DNA of 43,115 nucleotides. Origin: Streptacidiphilus pinicola (GTDB taxonomy: Bacteria; Actinomycetota; Actinomycetes; Streptomycetales; Streptomycetaceae). The stretch spans positions 1-43,115 of the forward strand of contig NZ_QKYN01000012.1 of NCBI RefSeq assembly GCF_003258295.1. Direction: 5' to 3'. The position numbers and the translations under genes were made by a program. Below the pieces are notes generated by a model. That model was not told where the DNA came from, did no database searches, and saw only the letters and a list, made by a program, of their open reading frames with translations. Below, piece by piece: positions 1-7,587 of this stretch. Position 1 is the stretch's first letter, and every line of letters begins with the position of its first letter.

Positions 1-145
1 CTCTGGGAGTCCCGTGTACCCACACGTCCGTGACGACGACTGGCCCGCCCGCGACGGCGAGGAGGGGCACCGGGAGCAACTGCTCCCGACGCACCAGGCT
101 GCGCAGCAGGGTCAGGCCGTCGTCGTCACGGACGTGTGGGTACAC
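1..145 (-). CDS. bldN: BldN-like ECF sigma factor, N-terminal fragment (cut by window edge)
   Basis: Forty-eight codons run leftward off the window from a GTG at 145 that is preceded by GGGAG. The first residues read VYPHVRDDDGLTLLRSLV, which resembles the start of the developmental sigma factor BldN as I remember it (YPHV..D..GL..LR). BldN directs RNA polymerase to genes for aerial hyphae, including chaplins and rodlins, and is made with an N-terminal pro-sequence; only part of that pro-sequence is here and none of the sigma domains. The HAD phosphatase gene lies upstream on the same strand. The last 13 or so codons fall in the left arm of a 40-bp inverted repeat and may not be genuine gene sequence. 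The call rests on a short match to memory plus the heme, rodlin and chaplin context. Confidence 0.55.
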   Translation of the reverse strand, partial: MYPHVRDDDGLTLLRSLVRREQLLPVPLLAVAGGPVVVTDVWVHGTPR

Positions 146-158
146 GGGACTCCCAGAG
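1..158. repeat. 40-bp perfect inverted repeat at window edge
   Basis: Bases 1-40 are the exact reverse complement of 119-158. The dyad is centred near 79.5, where a second small palindrome (71-78 against 81-88, CGGGAGCA/TGCTCCCG) sits. The 41-70 and 89-118 stretches pair only weakly. The right arm contains the proposed bldN start codon and ribosome-binding site, so the left arm is an inverted copy of a gene start inside the same gene. This could be a real hairpin or a snap-back artefact at a contig end. Confidence 0.9.
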
Positions 159-250
159 GCAGGACTGTGGCGTTCAGGGTGGGGACCGCTGCACGAGGAT
201 AACGCTTCGTGCAACAACAGCTACACCCAGTTGCCAAATTCACCGCTTCA

Positions 251-285
251 GTCACATCTGTTACCGCTGCGTGGCAGAATGTGAC
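251..285. promoter_or_regulatory. Inverted GTCAC/GTGAC element upstream of bldN
   Basis: The 342-bp gap between the HAD gene and the proposed bldN start holds no convincing gene. Within it GTCACATCTG (251-260) and CAGAATGTGAC (275-285) form an imperfect dyad. bldN is a known BldD target and BldD sites are inverted AGTGA/TCAC half-sites, so this is a candidate operator. Spacing and match to the BldD consensus are only partial. Nothing else was recognised in the gap. Confidence 0.3.
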
Positions 286-487
286 CGGCTGTCCCCCGAT
301 CAGTTGGCGGACGTCTGGTCGGAGTTGACCCGCGTCGGGCCGGGGCTGACCGGATTCCGGGGGCTTCCCGAGCGTGCGCGCGCAGAATCCCGCGCATACG
401 CGCGAGCAAGGACCGGTCAGAAGCGGTCAGTTGGCATGCCGGGCGCTCAGCCCGGAAAAAGCGCTGCTGCCGGGGTCGGCGGCGGGG

Positions 488-1354
488 TCAGCGGTGGCGG
501 TTGCGGTAGATCGCGACGGCCGCGGCGGTGCCGCCCGCGGCGGCGCCCAGTCCGGCGGCGGCGGGGATGCCGACCTTGGCCGCCTTGCGGCCGGTGCGGA
601 AGTCACGCACCCGCCAGCCGTTGCGCCGGGCGTGGCGGCGCAGTTCGGAGTCGGGGTTGATGACGTAGGGGTAGCCGACCAGCGAGAGCATCGGGATGTC
701 GTTGGCGGAGTCGCTGTAGGCCGCGCAGCGGGCCAGGTCCAGGTCCTCGCGGGCGGCGAGCGCCTTGACCGCCTCGGCCTTGGCCGGGCCGTGCAGCGGC
801 TCGCCGACCAGACGGCCGGTGTAGACGCCGTCGATGGTCTCGGCGACGGTGCCGAGCGCGCCGGTCATGCCGAGCCGGGCGGCGATGACCCGGGCCGCCT
901 CCTGCGGGGCGGCCGTCACCAGCCAGACCCGCTGGCCGGCCTCCAGGTGCATCTGCACCAGCGCGCGGGTGCCGGGCCAGATCTTCTCGGCCATGAACTC
1001 GTCGAAGACGTCCTCGCAGATCGCCTCCAGGTCCGCGGCGCGGTGGCCCTGGACGATGGAGAGGGCGCTCTCCTTGGCGTCGGCCATGTGCCCGGCGTTC
1101 TCGGCGCCGTGCAGCCGGAAGTAGGCCTGCTGCCAGGCGAAGCGGGCCAGCTCGCGGGTGGAGAAGAACTTGCGCTTGTAGAGGCCGCGGCCCAGGTAGA
1201 AGATCGCGGCGCCCTGCATGATCGTGTTGTCGCAGTCGAAGAACGCGCCTGCCGCAGGGTCGACCGAGGTGTCTTCCGTCGGTCGGTCCTGCGTGGCGGC
1301 CGCCTCCGCGGAGGCTTCGCCCGCGAGCCGCGTGGTGTTCCGCTGCCTGGCCAT
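488..1354 (-). CDS. HAD-superfamily (subfamily IB, SerB-like) phosphatase with C-terminal hydrophobic segment
   Basis: The 288-residue protein carries the HAD catalytic signature FFDCDNTI (about residues 38-45), whose first Asp is the nucleophile. It also has a hydrophobic beta-strand ending in VTAAPQE (motif II region) and a C-terminal YSDSANDIPML motif that supplies the Mg-binding acidic residues. This layout matches subfamily IB hydrolases annotated as phosphoserine-phosphatase-like; the substrate cannot be told. The end is rich in Ala and Gly (about 265-281) and then basic (YRNRHR), which looks like a weak membrane anchor. The first about 35 residues are low-complexity. The gene lies directly upstream of bldN on the same strand and is divergent from the glutaredoxin-like gene, with only 64 bp between starts. 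Confidence 0.85.
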   Translation of the reverse strand: MARQRNTTRLAGEASAEAAATQDRPTEDTSVDPAAGAFFDCDNTIMQGAAIFYLGRGLYKRKFFSTRELARFAWQQAYFRLHGAENAGHMADAKESALSIVQGHRAADLEAICEDVFDEFMAEKIWPGTRALVQMHLEAGQRVWLVTAAPQEAARVIAARLGMTGALGTVAETIDGVYTGRLVGEPLHGPAKAEAVKALAAREDLDLARCAAYSDSANDIPMLSLVGYPYVINPDSELRRHARRNGWRVRDFRTGRKAAKVGIPAAAGLGAAAGGTAAAVAIYRNRHR

Positions 1355-1418
1355 GCCGCGAGCATAGCCAGATACCGACCGGAAACTCGTATCGGCAGCG
1401 TGGAGGGGGAGTTAACTC

Positions 1419-1727
1419 ATGGCGGCCCGACCGGTCCACAATGGCGGCATGGCACCACTTCTTCCGCGCCGTAGCGCAAAGCAGCCCGCCGACCACGTGG
1501 TGACACTGATCGGCAAGCCCGACTGCCACCTGTGCGACGACGCTCGCGCGGTCGTCTCCGAGCTCGCCGAGGAGCTGGGCTTCGCGGTCGAGGAGCTGAA
1601 CATCAACGAGGACAAGGAGCTGTTCCGGCAGTACTGGGAGCAGATTCCCGTCACGCTCATCGACGGTAAGCAGCACGACTTCTGGAAGGTCGACCCGGTG
1701 CGGCTGCGCAAGGCGCTGGGCGCCTGA
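1419..1727 (+). CDS. Glutaredoxin-like thiol-disulfide protein
   Basis: A 102-residue thioredoxin-fold protein. The core reads VVTLIGKPDCHLCDDA, where CHLC is a CxxC redox pair, followed by a typical alternating alpha/beta pattern and the cis-Pro strand QIPVTLIDGKQH. This fits the glutaredoxin-like DUF836 group; a dithiol redox role is inferred and no partner is visible. The ATG at 1419 has a strong GGAGGGGGAG just upstream, so it is preferred over the in-frame ATG at 1449, which has no ribosome-binding site. The protein would then have a 10-residue extension compared with the shorter start. It is divergent from the HAD gene. Confidence 0.85.
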   Translation: MAARPVHNGGMAPLLPRRSAKQPADHVVTLIGKPDCHLCDDARAVVSELAEELGFAVEELNINEDKELFRQYWEQIPVTLIDGKQHDFWKVDPVRLRKALGA

Positions 1728-1760
1728 ACACGAGCGGTTCGCGCATAACGATTACGCCTC

Positions 1761-1803
1761 CAACGGGGTGGCTGCGGGAAGATATGTCCGATTCACCCCG
1801 TTG
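1761..1803. terminator. Hairpin after the glutaredoxin-like gene
   Basis: CAACGGGGTG (1761-1770) pairs perfectly with CACCCCGTTG (1794-1803) across a 23-nt loop, 34 bp after the stop codon. It has no U-tract. It could be a terminator or an operator for the exonuclease gene that follows. Confidence 0.4.
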
Positions 1804-1885
1804 TAATGGCTTAGCCATCCGCTGTTAGTGCGCTTACCATCAAGGGGTTTTGTGCCGTGGGGGGACGATCGAGAAGGAGCCCCCC

Positions 1886-2614
1886 GTGCAGCCCCCCGCC
1901 ACGCCGCCACCCGCTCGCGGGTTCGCCGTCGTGGACGTGGAGGCGAGCGGGCGCAGCCCCTGGCGCCACCGCATGGTCGAGGTCGGCGTGGTGCTGCTCG
2001 ACTATCCGCTGCTGCGCGTCGAGGGCGAGTTCAGCACCCTGATCGATCCCGGCGGCCCGGTCGGGCCGACCTCGGTGCACCGCATCACGCAGGATCACGT
2101 GCTGGGCGCCCCGGTCTTCCGTGAGATCGCCCCGCACCTGGCGGAGCTGCTGCGCGGCCGGGTCCTGGTCGGCCACCACGTCGCCTGCGACCTGGGCTTC
2201 CTGGCCCGGGAGTTCGCGCGGATCGGGGTGGCCGTGCCGGATGTGCCGACGCTGTGCACCATGGCGCTCACCGAGCGTGTCCTCGGCGGGCGGCTCGCCG
2301 GCCGCTCGCTCGGCGCCTGCACCGCCGCCTTCGGACTGCCCGACTTCCCCGCGCACACCGCCCTCGGCGACGCCCGCGCCACCGCGCGGCTGCTGCGCCG
2401 GTGTCTCGCCACTCCCGCCGGGGGCGTCGAGCCGGTGCGCGCCACGGTCGAGCAGGCGCAGCGCGCCCTCTGGCCGAAACTGCGCCGCCGGGCGGAGGTG
2501 CTGCGCACGCAGAATCGTTCCACTGCCCTGCTCTTCGATGCGTACGCCGTACCGTGCGCCGTACCGTACGTCGTTCCAGCGGTGGTTCCCGCGACCCGGG
2601 GGGAATGGGCGTGA
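1886..2614 (+). CDS. DnaQ-like (DEDDh) 3'-5' exonuclease
   Basis: The 242-residue protein has the three exonuclease motifs of the DEDDh family: ExoI DVEASG (two acidic residues), ExoII GHHVACDLGFL, and ExoIII HTALGDARATARLL with the catalytic His and Asp. HRITQDHV between ExoI and ExoII is also typical. It is similar in size to DNA polymerase III epsilon subunits, but no polymerase-binding tail is evident, so a general DNA or RNA 3'-5' exonuclease is the safe call. GTG at 1886 is chosen because AAGGAG lies 6 bp upstream; a TTG at 1850 would add 12 residues without a ribosome-binding site. The C-terminus has an odd AVP/VVP repeat encoded by iterated GCCGTACC. It is about 100 bp upstream of rex. 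Confidence 0.85.
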   Translation: MQPPATPPPARGFAVVDVEASGRSPWRHRMVEVGVVLLDYPLLRVEGEFSTLIDPGGPVGPTSVHRITQDHVLGAPVFREIAPHLAELLRGRVLVGHHVACDLGFLAREFARIGVAVPDVPTLCTMALTERVLGGRLAGRSLGACTAAFGLPDFPAHTALGDARATARLLRRCLATPAGGVEPVRATVEQAQRALWPKLRRRAEVLRTQNRSTALLFDAYAVPCAVPYVVPAVVPATRGEWA

Positions 2615-2652
2615 TGCGCATCACTCCTGGTGGACAAAACGGACACCATCTT

Positions 2653-2668
2653 TGTGCACGCGTTCACA
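2653..2668. promoter_or_regulatory. Rex operator (ROP box) in front of rex-hemACD
   Basis: TGTGCACGCGTTCACA matches the Rex operator TGTGAACNNNTTCACA with one mismatch, and the symmetric match extends to TTTGTG..CACAAA (2651-2670). It lies 48-63 bp before the rex start, next to a plausible promoter (TTGTGC at 2652-2657, TAGCCT at 2675-2680, 17-bp spacing). This suggests that Rex represses its own operon when NADH is low and releases it when NADH/NAD+ is high. Confidence 0.85.
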
Positions 2669-2715
2669 AAGACATAGCCTGGCGTTCGCAGCCCAGCTTC
2701 ACCCTCAGGAGCACC

Positions 2716-3510
2716 GTGGCAACTGGCCGATCCACTCAGCACAACCCCAACCCCGCCGGCGGCACCCGCCGCAGCCGGGGCCGGGGTATTCCCGATGCGA
2801 CGGTCGCCCGGCTGCCGCTGTACCTGCGCGCGCTCACCGCCCTGTCCGAGCGCTCGGTGCCCACCGTCTCCTCCGAGGAGCTCGCGGCCGCCGCCGGGGT
2901 CAACTCCGCCAAGCTGCGCAAGGACTTCTCCTACCTCGGCTCCTACGGGACCCGCGGCGTCGGCTACGACGTGGAGTACCTCGTCTACCAGATCTCCCGC
3001 GAGCTGGGCCTGACCCAGGACTGGCCCGTGGTCATCGTCGGTATCGGAAACCTGGGCCACGCCCTCGCCAACTACGGCGGCTTCGCCTCCCGCGGCTTCC
3101 GGGTCGCCGCCCTGCTCGACGCCGACCCGGCCATCACCGGCAACGTCGTCGCCGGCCTCCCGGTGCGCCACACCGACGAGATGGAGGAGATCGTCCGCGA
3201 CGAGCGGGTCTCCATCGGCGTGATCACCACCCCGCCCGGCGCCGCCCAGCAGGTCTGCGACCGGCTGGTCGCCGCGGGCGTCACCAGCATCCTCAACTTC
3301 GCGCCGACCGTGCTGAACGTGCCGGACGGGGTAGACGTCCGCAAGGTGGACCTCTCCATCGAGCTGCAGATCCTCGCCTTCCACGAGCAGCGCAAGGCCG
3401 GCGACGACCTCGCCGACGAGGACGGGGAGGTCCCTTCCGCCCCTGCGGCCGCAGTAGTCTCCGGACGGGGACCCGAGCAGGGCCACGGATACGAGGAGGC
3501 CGCGGGATGA
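2716..3510 (+). CDS. rex: Redox-sensing transcriptional repressor Rex
   Basis: A 264-residue protein. After about 28 basic, disordered residues comes a winged-helix DNA-binding domain (ATVARLPLYLRAL, SEELAAAAGVNSAKLRKDFS, SYGTRGVGYDV). A Rossmann NAD(H) domain follows, with the nucleotide loop VGIGNLGHALANY and the core ITTPPGAAQQVCDRL. Rex senses the NADH/NAD+ ratio and controls respiratory and heme genes. GTG at 2716 is chosen because AGGAG lies just upstream and the product matches family size; the open frame extends far upstream inside the exonuclease gene without support. A Rex operator precedes it. The stop overlaps the hemA ATG by 4 bp (ATGA), indicating translational coupling. The C-terminal about 45 residues are disordered. 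Confidence 0.96.
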   Translation: MATGRSTQHNPNPAGGTRRSRGRGIPDATVARLPLYLRALTALSERSVPTVSSEELAAAAGVNSAKLRKDFSYLGSYGTRGVGYDVEYLVYQISRELGLTQDWPVVIVGIGNLGHALANYGGFASRGFRVAALLDADPAITGNVVAGLPVRHTDEMEEIVRDERVSIGVITTPPGAAQQVCDRLVAAGVTSILNFAPTVLNVPDGVDVRKVDLSIELQILAFHEQRKAGDDLADEDGEVPSAPAAAVVSGRGPEQGHGYEEAAG

Positions 3511-4814
3511 GCCTGCTGGTCGTGGGACTGAGCCACCGCAGCGCGCCGGTCGGCCTGCTGGAGCGCGCCGCGCTGACGGGACATCAGCCGTCGCGGCTGC
3601 TGCACGCCGCCGCCGCGGCGACGCCGGTGGCCGAGGCCGCGCTGCTGAACACCTGCAACCGCATCGAGCTCTACGCCGACGTGGACAAGTTCCACGCGGG
3701 CGTCGCCGAGCTGTCCACGCTGCTCGCCGAGCACTCCGGCGTCAGCATGGAGGAGCTCACCGCGCACCTCTACGTGCACTACGAGGACCGCGCCGTGCAC
3801 CACCTCTTCTCGGTGGCCTGCGGCCTGGACTCGATGGTCGTCGGCGAGGGCCAGATCCTCGGCCAGCTGCGCGACGCGCTGCATCTGGCGCAGGACCAGC
3901 ACACCGCCGCGCGCGGGCTCAACGAGCTGTTCCAGCAGGCCCTGCGGGTCGGCAAGCGCGCCCACAGCGAGACCGCGATCGACAAGGCCGGGCAGACCCT
4001 GGTCACCTTCGGCCTGCAGCAGATCGCCGCCGTGGCCGGGCCGGTGGCCGAGCGCCGCGCGCTCGTCGTCGGCGCCGGCTCGATGAGCTCGCTGGCCGCG
4101 GCCACCCTCGCCCGCGAGGGCGTCGCCGAACTGGTGATCGCCAACCGCACGCAGAAGAAGGCGGAACGCCTCGCCGAGCAGCTCGGCGGCCGGGCCGTCC
4201 CCTTCGACCAGGTCGCCGGCGCGCTGGCCGAGGCGGACGTGGTCATCTCCTGTACCGGGGCGGCCGGCATCGTGCTCACCGCCGAGGACCTCGCGCTGGC
4301 CGCCGAGAAGCGCAGCGCCTTCGCCGGCCCGCTCTCCGTGCTCGACCTGGCCATGCCCCGCGACGTCGACCCGGCCGCGCACACCCTGCCCGGCGTCCAC
4401 CTGGTCGACCTGGAGACCCTCGCCACCGCCGCCCAGCACTCCGACTCCGGCGCCCTCGACGTCGACGCGGTGCGCCGCATCGTCGCTGAGGAGGTCGACG
4501 CCTTCGGCGCGGCCCAGCGCGCCGCGGCGATCACGCCCACCGTGGTCGCCCTGCGGGCGATGGCCACCGAGCTGGTCAACGCCGAGCTGGAGCGTCTCGA
4601 CGGACGCCTCCCCGAGCTGGACGCGCGCACCCGCGCGGAGATCCAGCAGACCGTCCGCCGCGTCGTGGACAAGCTGCTCCACCAGCCGACCGTCCGCGTC
4701 AAGCAGCTCGCCGGCGAGCCCGGCGGGGCCTCCTACGCGGAGGCGCTGCGCGAACTGTTCGACCTCGATCCCATGGCCGTTGAGGCCGTCAGCACCACCA
4801 GGATGATCTCATGA
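3507..4814 (+). CDS. hemA: Glutamyl-tRNA reductase
   Basis: The enzyme reduces glutamyl-tRNA(Glu) with NADPH to glutamate-1-semialdehyde, the first committed step of C5 tetrapyrrole synthesis. The 435-residue sequence has the start VVGLSHRSAPV, the catalytic-cysteine motif LLNTCNRIELYA (about residues 47-58) and the GEGQILGQ substrate region. A Rossmann NADPH segment ALVVGAGSMSSLAA with NRTQKKAERLA follows, then a helical dimerisation tail. GAGGAGG lies 7 bp before the ATG, inside the end of rex. The hemC ATG overlaps the stop by 4 bp. Expression should follow Rex and therefore cellular redox state. Confidence 0.97.
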   Translation: MSLLVVGLSHRSAPVGLLERAALTGHQPSRLLHAAAAATPVAEAALLNTCNRIELYADVDKFHAGVAELSTLLAEHSGVSMEELTAHLYVHYEDRAVHHLFSVACGLDSMVVGEGQILGQLRDALHLAQDQHTAARGLNELFQQALRVGKRAHSETAIDKAGQTLVTFGLQQIAAVAGPVAERRALVVGAGSMSSLAAATLAREGVAELVIANRTQKKAERLAEQLGGRAVPFDQVAGALAEADVVISCTGAAGIVLTAEDLALAAEKRSAFAGPLSVLDLAMPRDVDPAAHTLPGVHLVDLETLATAAQHSDSGALDVDAVRRIVAEEVDAFGAAQRAAAITPTVVALRAMATELVNAELERLDGRLPELDARTRAEIQQTVRRVVDKLLHQPTVRVKQLAGEPGGASYAEALRELFDLDPMAVEAVSTTRMIS

Positions 4815-5821
4815 CGGGTCAGACGAGCACGACTTCGCCCCCCTCCCCAGAACCAGCACCACCACTTCGACTGGGCACCCGGCGCAGCGCGTTGGCCATG
4901 GCCCAGTCCGGCATGGTCGCCGAGGCGGTCGTCGCCGCCACCGGCCGCCAGGTGGAGCTCGTCGAGATCACCACCTACGGCGACACCTCCCGTGAGGCGC
5001 TCGCGCAGATCGGCGGCACCGGGGTCTTCGTCTCCGCGCTGCGCGACGCGCTGCTCGCCGGCACCATCGACTTCGCCGTGCACTCCCTCAAGGACCTGCC
5101 CACCGCCGCGCCCGAGGGCCTGGTGCTGGCCGCGGTCCCGGAGCGCGAGGACCCGCGCGACGCGCTCGTCGCCCGCGACGGACTGACGTTGGCCGAGCTG
5201 CTGGAGAAGGCGGACCCGCTGCACCCGGCCCGCATAGGCACCGGCTCTCCGCGCCGCACGGCCCAGCTCCACGCCTGGGCCCGCGCCGAGGGCCTGGCGA
5301 TCGAGACGGTCCCGATCCGCGGCAACGTCGACACCCGCATCGGTTACGTGCGCGACGGCCGCCTCGACGGCGTCATCCTCGCCGCCGCCGGTCTGAACCG
5401 CCTCGGCCGCCTCGCCGAGGCCACGGAGGTCATCGACACCTCGGTGATGCTCCCGGCCCCCGGCCAGGGCGCGCTCGCCATCGAGTGCGCCGCGGGCCGA
5501 CCCGAGCTGGCGGCAGCCCTGGCCGCCCTCGACGACGCGGCCACCCGGGCCGCCGTCACCGCCGAGCGCACGCTGCTGGCCGCGCTCGAGGCCGGCTGCT
5601 CCGCGCCGGTCGGCGCGCTGGCCGGGGCCAACCCCGCCGGCGTTCCTGGGAACGCCGACGACGAGCTCGAACTGCGGGCTGTCGTCGGCACCGTCGACGG
5701 TGAGACCGTCGTGCAGATGTCCGCCACCGGCCACGGTGCCCCCGACGAGCTGGGACGCGGCCTCGCCGCGCGCCTGCTCGCCGCCGGCGCTGCCGGTCTC
5801 ATGGGGGAGCGAGCCAAGTGA
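4811..5821 (+). CDS. hemC: Porphobilinogen deaminase (hydroxymethylbilane synthase)
   Basis: The enzyme condenses four porphobilinogen units into hydroxymethylbilane. The 336-residue protein has the signatures LGTRRSALAMAQ, FAVHSLKDLPT (catalytic Asp), GTGSPRRTAQL, IRGNVDTRI and AAGLNRLGR. The cysteine in EAGCSAPVGA should carry the dipyrromethane cofactor. After an about 17-residue Ser/Pro-rich leader the length fits the family. It overlaps hemA at its start and the hemD fusion gene at its stop by 4 bp each, so the four genes rex-hemA-hemC-hemD are probably translated as one coupled unit. Confidence 0.97.
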   Translation: MTGQTSTTSPPSPEPAPPLRLGTRRSALAMAQSGMVAEAVVAATGRQVELVEITTYGDTSREALAQIGGTGVFVSALRDALLAGTIDFAVHSLKDLPTAAPEGLVLAAVPEREDPRDALVARDGLTLAELLEKADPLHPARIGTGSPRRTAQLHAWARAEGLAIETVPIRGNVDTRIGYVRDGRLDGVILAAAGLNRLGRLAEATEVIDTSVMLPAPGQGALAIECAAGRPELAAALAALDDAATRAAVTAERTLLAALEAGCSAPVGALAGANPAGVPGNADDELELRAVVGTVDGETVVQMSATGHGAPDELGRGLAARLLAAGAAGLMGERAK

Positions 5822-7500
5822 GCCCGACCGCCAGTCCCGACACCCCGCGTCGCCCCGTCGGCCAGGTCACCTTCCTCGGCGCCGGTCCCGGCGACCCCGG
5901 CCTGCTGACGCTGCGTGCCGTGGAGGTGCTCGCCTCGGCCGACGTGCTGGTGTCCGACCCGCTGACCGCCGCGGCCGTGCGCGCGCACTGCCCCGCGCAG
6001 GTCGAGGTGCACCCGGCCGCCGACGACGGTGACGCCTTCGTTCTCGACGAGGGCGGCGTGCTGGGCGGTGACGGCGGCGCCGCGGTCTCCCGCTTCTTCG
6101 GCGCGGTCCGCGGCGGCAAGCACGTCGTGCGCACCGTGGACGGCGACCCGGGCCTGGACGGCCGTGCCGCCGAGGAGATGCTGGCCTGCGCCCAGGCGCA
6201 CGTGCCCTTCCAGGTCGTGCCCGGCGTCGCCCAGTCCGTCGGTGTCCCCGCCTACGCCGGCGTCCCGCTGCGCGCGGGCGCGCAGGGCGCGGACGTCCGC
6301 TTCGTCGACGCGAACGGCCTGCTCCCGGAGTCGGCCTGGGCCGACCTCGGCGCCTGCGAGTCCACCCTGGTGGTCCGCACCGTCCTCGGCTCCGTCCCGT
6401 CGACGGCCTCCGCGCTGGTGAACCACGGCCGCAAGCCGGAGACCCCCGTCTCGGTCACCCTCGAGGGCACGACGACGCGGCAACGCACCTGGTGCGGCAC
6501 GCTCGGCACGATCGCGGCCGAGCTGAAGTCGGCCAAGGTGCTGCCGTCGCCGGTCTCGGCGCCGGTGAACCCGGCGAGCAACGTGATAGTGGTCGTCGGC
6601 GAGCAGGTCGAGCACCGGTCGTCGCTCTCCTGGTTCGAGACCAAGCCGCTGTTCGGCTGGAACGTCCTGGTGCCGCGCACCAAGGACCAGGCCGGCGCGC
6701 TCAGCGAGCAGCTGCGCGGCTACGGCGCGGTCCCGAGCGAGGTCCCGACGATCGCGGTCGAGCCGCCGCGCACCCCGCAGCAGATGGAACGCGCGATCAA
6801 GGGCCTGGTGACCGGCCGTTACGAGTGGATCGCGTTCACCTCGGTCAACGCGGTCAAGGCGGTGCGCGAGAAGTTCGAGGAGTACGGGCTGGACGCCCGT
6901 GCCTTCGCGGGCATCAAGGTCGCGGCGGTGGGCGAGACCACGGCCCAGGCCCTGGTCGACTTCGGCGTGAAGCCGGACCTGGTCCCGAGCGGCGAGCAGA
7001 GCGCCGCCGGACTGCTGGAGGACTGGCCGCCTTACGACCCGGTCTTCGACCCGATCGACCGGGTGCTGCTGCCGCGCGCCGACATCGCGACCGAGACGCT
7101 GGTCGCCGGTCTGGTCGAGCTCGGCTGGGAGGTCGACGACGTCACCGCGTACCGCACGGTGCGCGCGGCGCCGCCGCCGGCGGAGACCCGCGAGGCGATC
7201 AAGGGCGGCGGCTTCGACGCGGTGATCTTCACCTCGTCGTCCACGGTCCGGAACCTGGTGGGCATCGCGGGCAAGCCGCACAACGTCACCGTCATCGCCT
7301 GCATCGGTCCGGCGACGGCCAAGACGGCCGAGGAGCACGGCCTCCGCGTCGACGTCCTCGCCCCGGCCCCCTCCGTCCACGCCCTCGCCGAGGCCCTCGC
7401 CGAGTTCGGCGCGGCCCGCAGGGACGCTGCGCTGGAGGCCGGCGAGCCGGTGTACCGTCCGAGTGAGCGGCGACCCGGGTCACGTCGCAAGGCCCGATAG
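5818..7500 (+). CDS. hemD: Fusion: SUMT (CobA)-like domain plus uroporphyrinogen-III synthase
   Basis: A 560-residue two-domain protein. Residues about 15-260 look like uroporphyrinogen-III C-methyltransferase (FLGAGPGDPGLLTLRA, VVPGVAQSVGVPAYAGVPL). Residues about 275-530 look like uroporphyrinogen-III synthase (VLVPRTKDQAGALSEQL, AFTSVNAVKAV, VAAVGETTAQAL, IFTSSSTVRNL, CIGPATAKTAEEHGL). The fusion is common in streptomycetes. In the methyltransferase half the usual YDxLV is replaced by SDPLT and the RLKGGDPFVFGRG region by RTVDGDPGLDGRA, so methylation activity is doubtful while the synthase half looks intact. GTG at 5818 overlaps the hemC stop. The C-terminus is basic (PGSRRKAR). Confidence 0.93.
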   Translation: MSPTASPDTPRRPVGQVTFLGAGPGDPGLLTLRAVEVLASADVLVSDPLTAAAVRAHCPAQVEVHPAADDGDAFVLDEGGVLGGDGGAAVSRFFGAVRGGKHVVRTVDGDPGLDGRAAEEMLACAQAHVPFQVVPGVAQSVGVPAYAGVPLRAGAQGADVRFVDANGLLPESAWADLGACESTLVVRTVLGSVPSTASALVNHGRKPETPVSVTLEGTTTRQRTWCGTLGTIAAELKSAKVLPSPVSAPVNPASNVIVVVGEQVEHRSSLSWFETKPLFGWNVLVPRTKDQAGALSEQLRGYGAVPSEVPTIAVEPPRTPQQMERAIKGLVTGRYEWIAFTSVNAVKAVREKFEEYGLDARAFAGIKVAAVGETTAQALVDFGVKPDLVPSGEQSAAGLLEDWPPYDPVFDPIDRVLLPRADIATETLVAGLVELGWEVDDVTAYRTVRAAPPPAETREAIKGGGFDAVIFTSSSTVRNLVGIAGKPHNVTVIACIGPATAKTAEEHGLRVDVLAPAPSVHALAEALAEFGAARRDAALEAGEPVYRPSERRPGSRRKAR

Positions 7501-7587
7501 CCTTCAGGGGCGCGAGGAACTGCGCGAGGAACCGCCGGCGTGCGGATGGTGTTGCCACCCGAGGAATCGCAGAAGGAGCACGTAGTC

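Noticed and set aside
14-660. Plus-strand open frames at the left edge
   Set aside because: They have no ribosome-binding sites or motifs and overlap the inverted repeat, the bldN upstream region and the HAD gene on the other strand.
1449-1727. Shorter start for the glutaredoxin-like gene
   Set aside because: In frame, but with no ribosome-binding site, whereas 1419 has GGAGGGGGAG.
5344-7380. A 678-codon minus-strand frame opposite hemD
   Set aside because: Low-complexity Arg/Gly/Asp-rich sequence with no motifs, antisense to an overlapping, well-supported heme gene.
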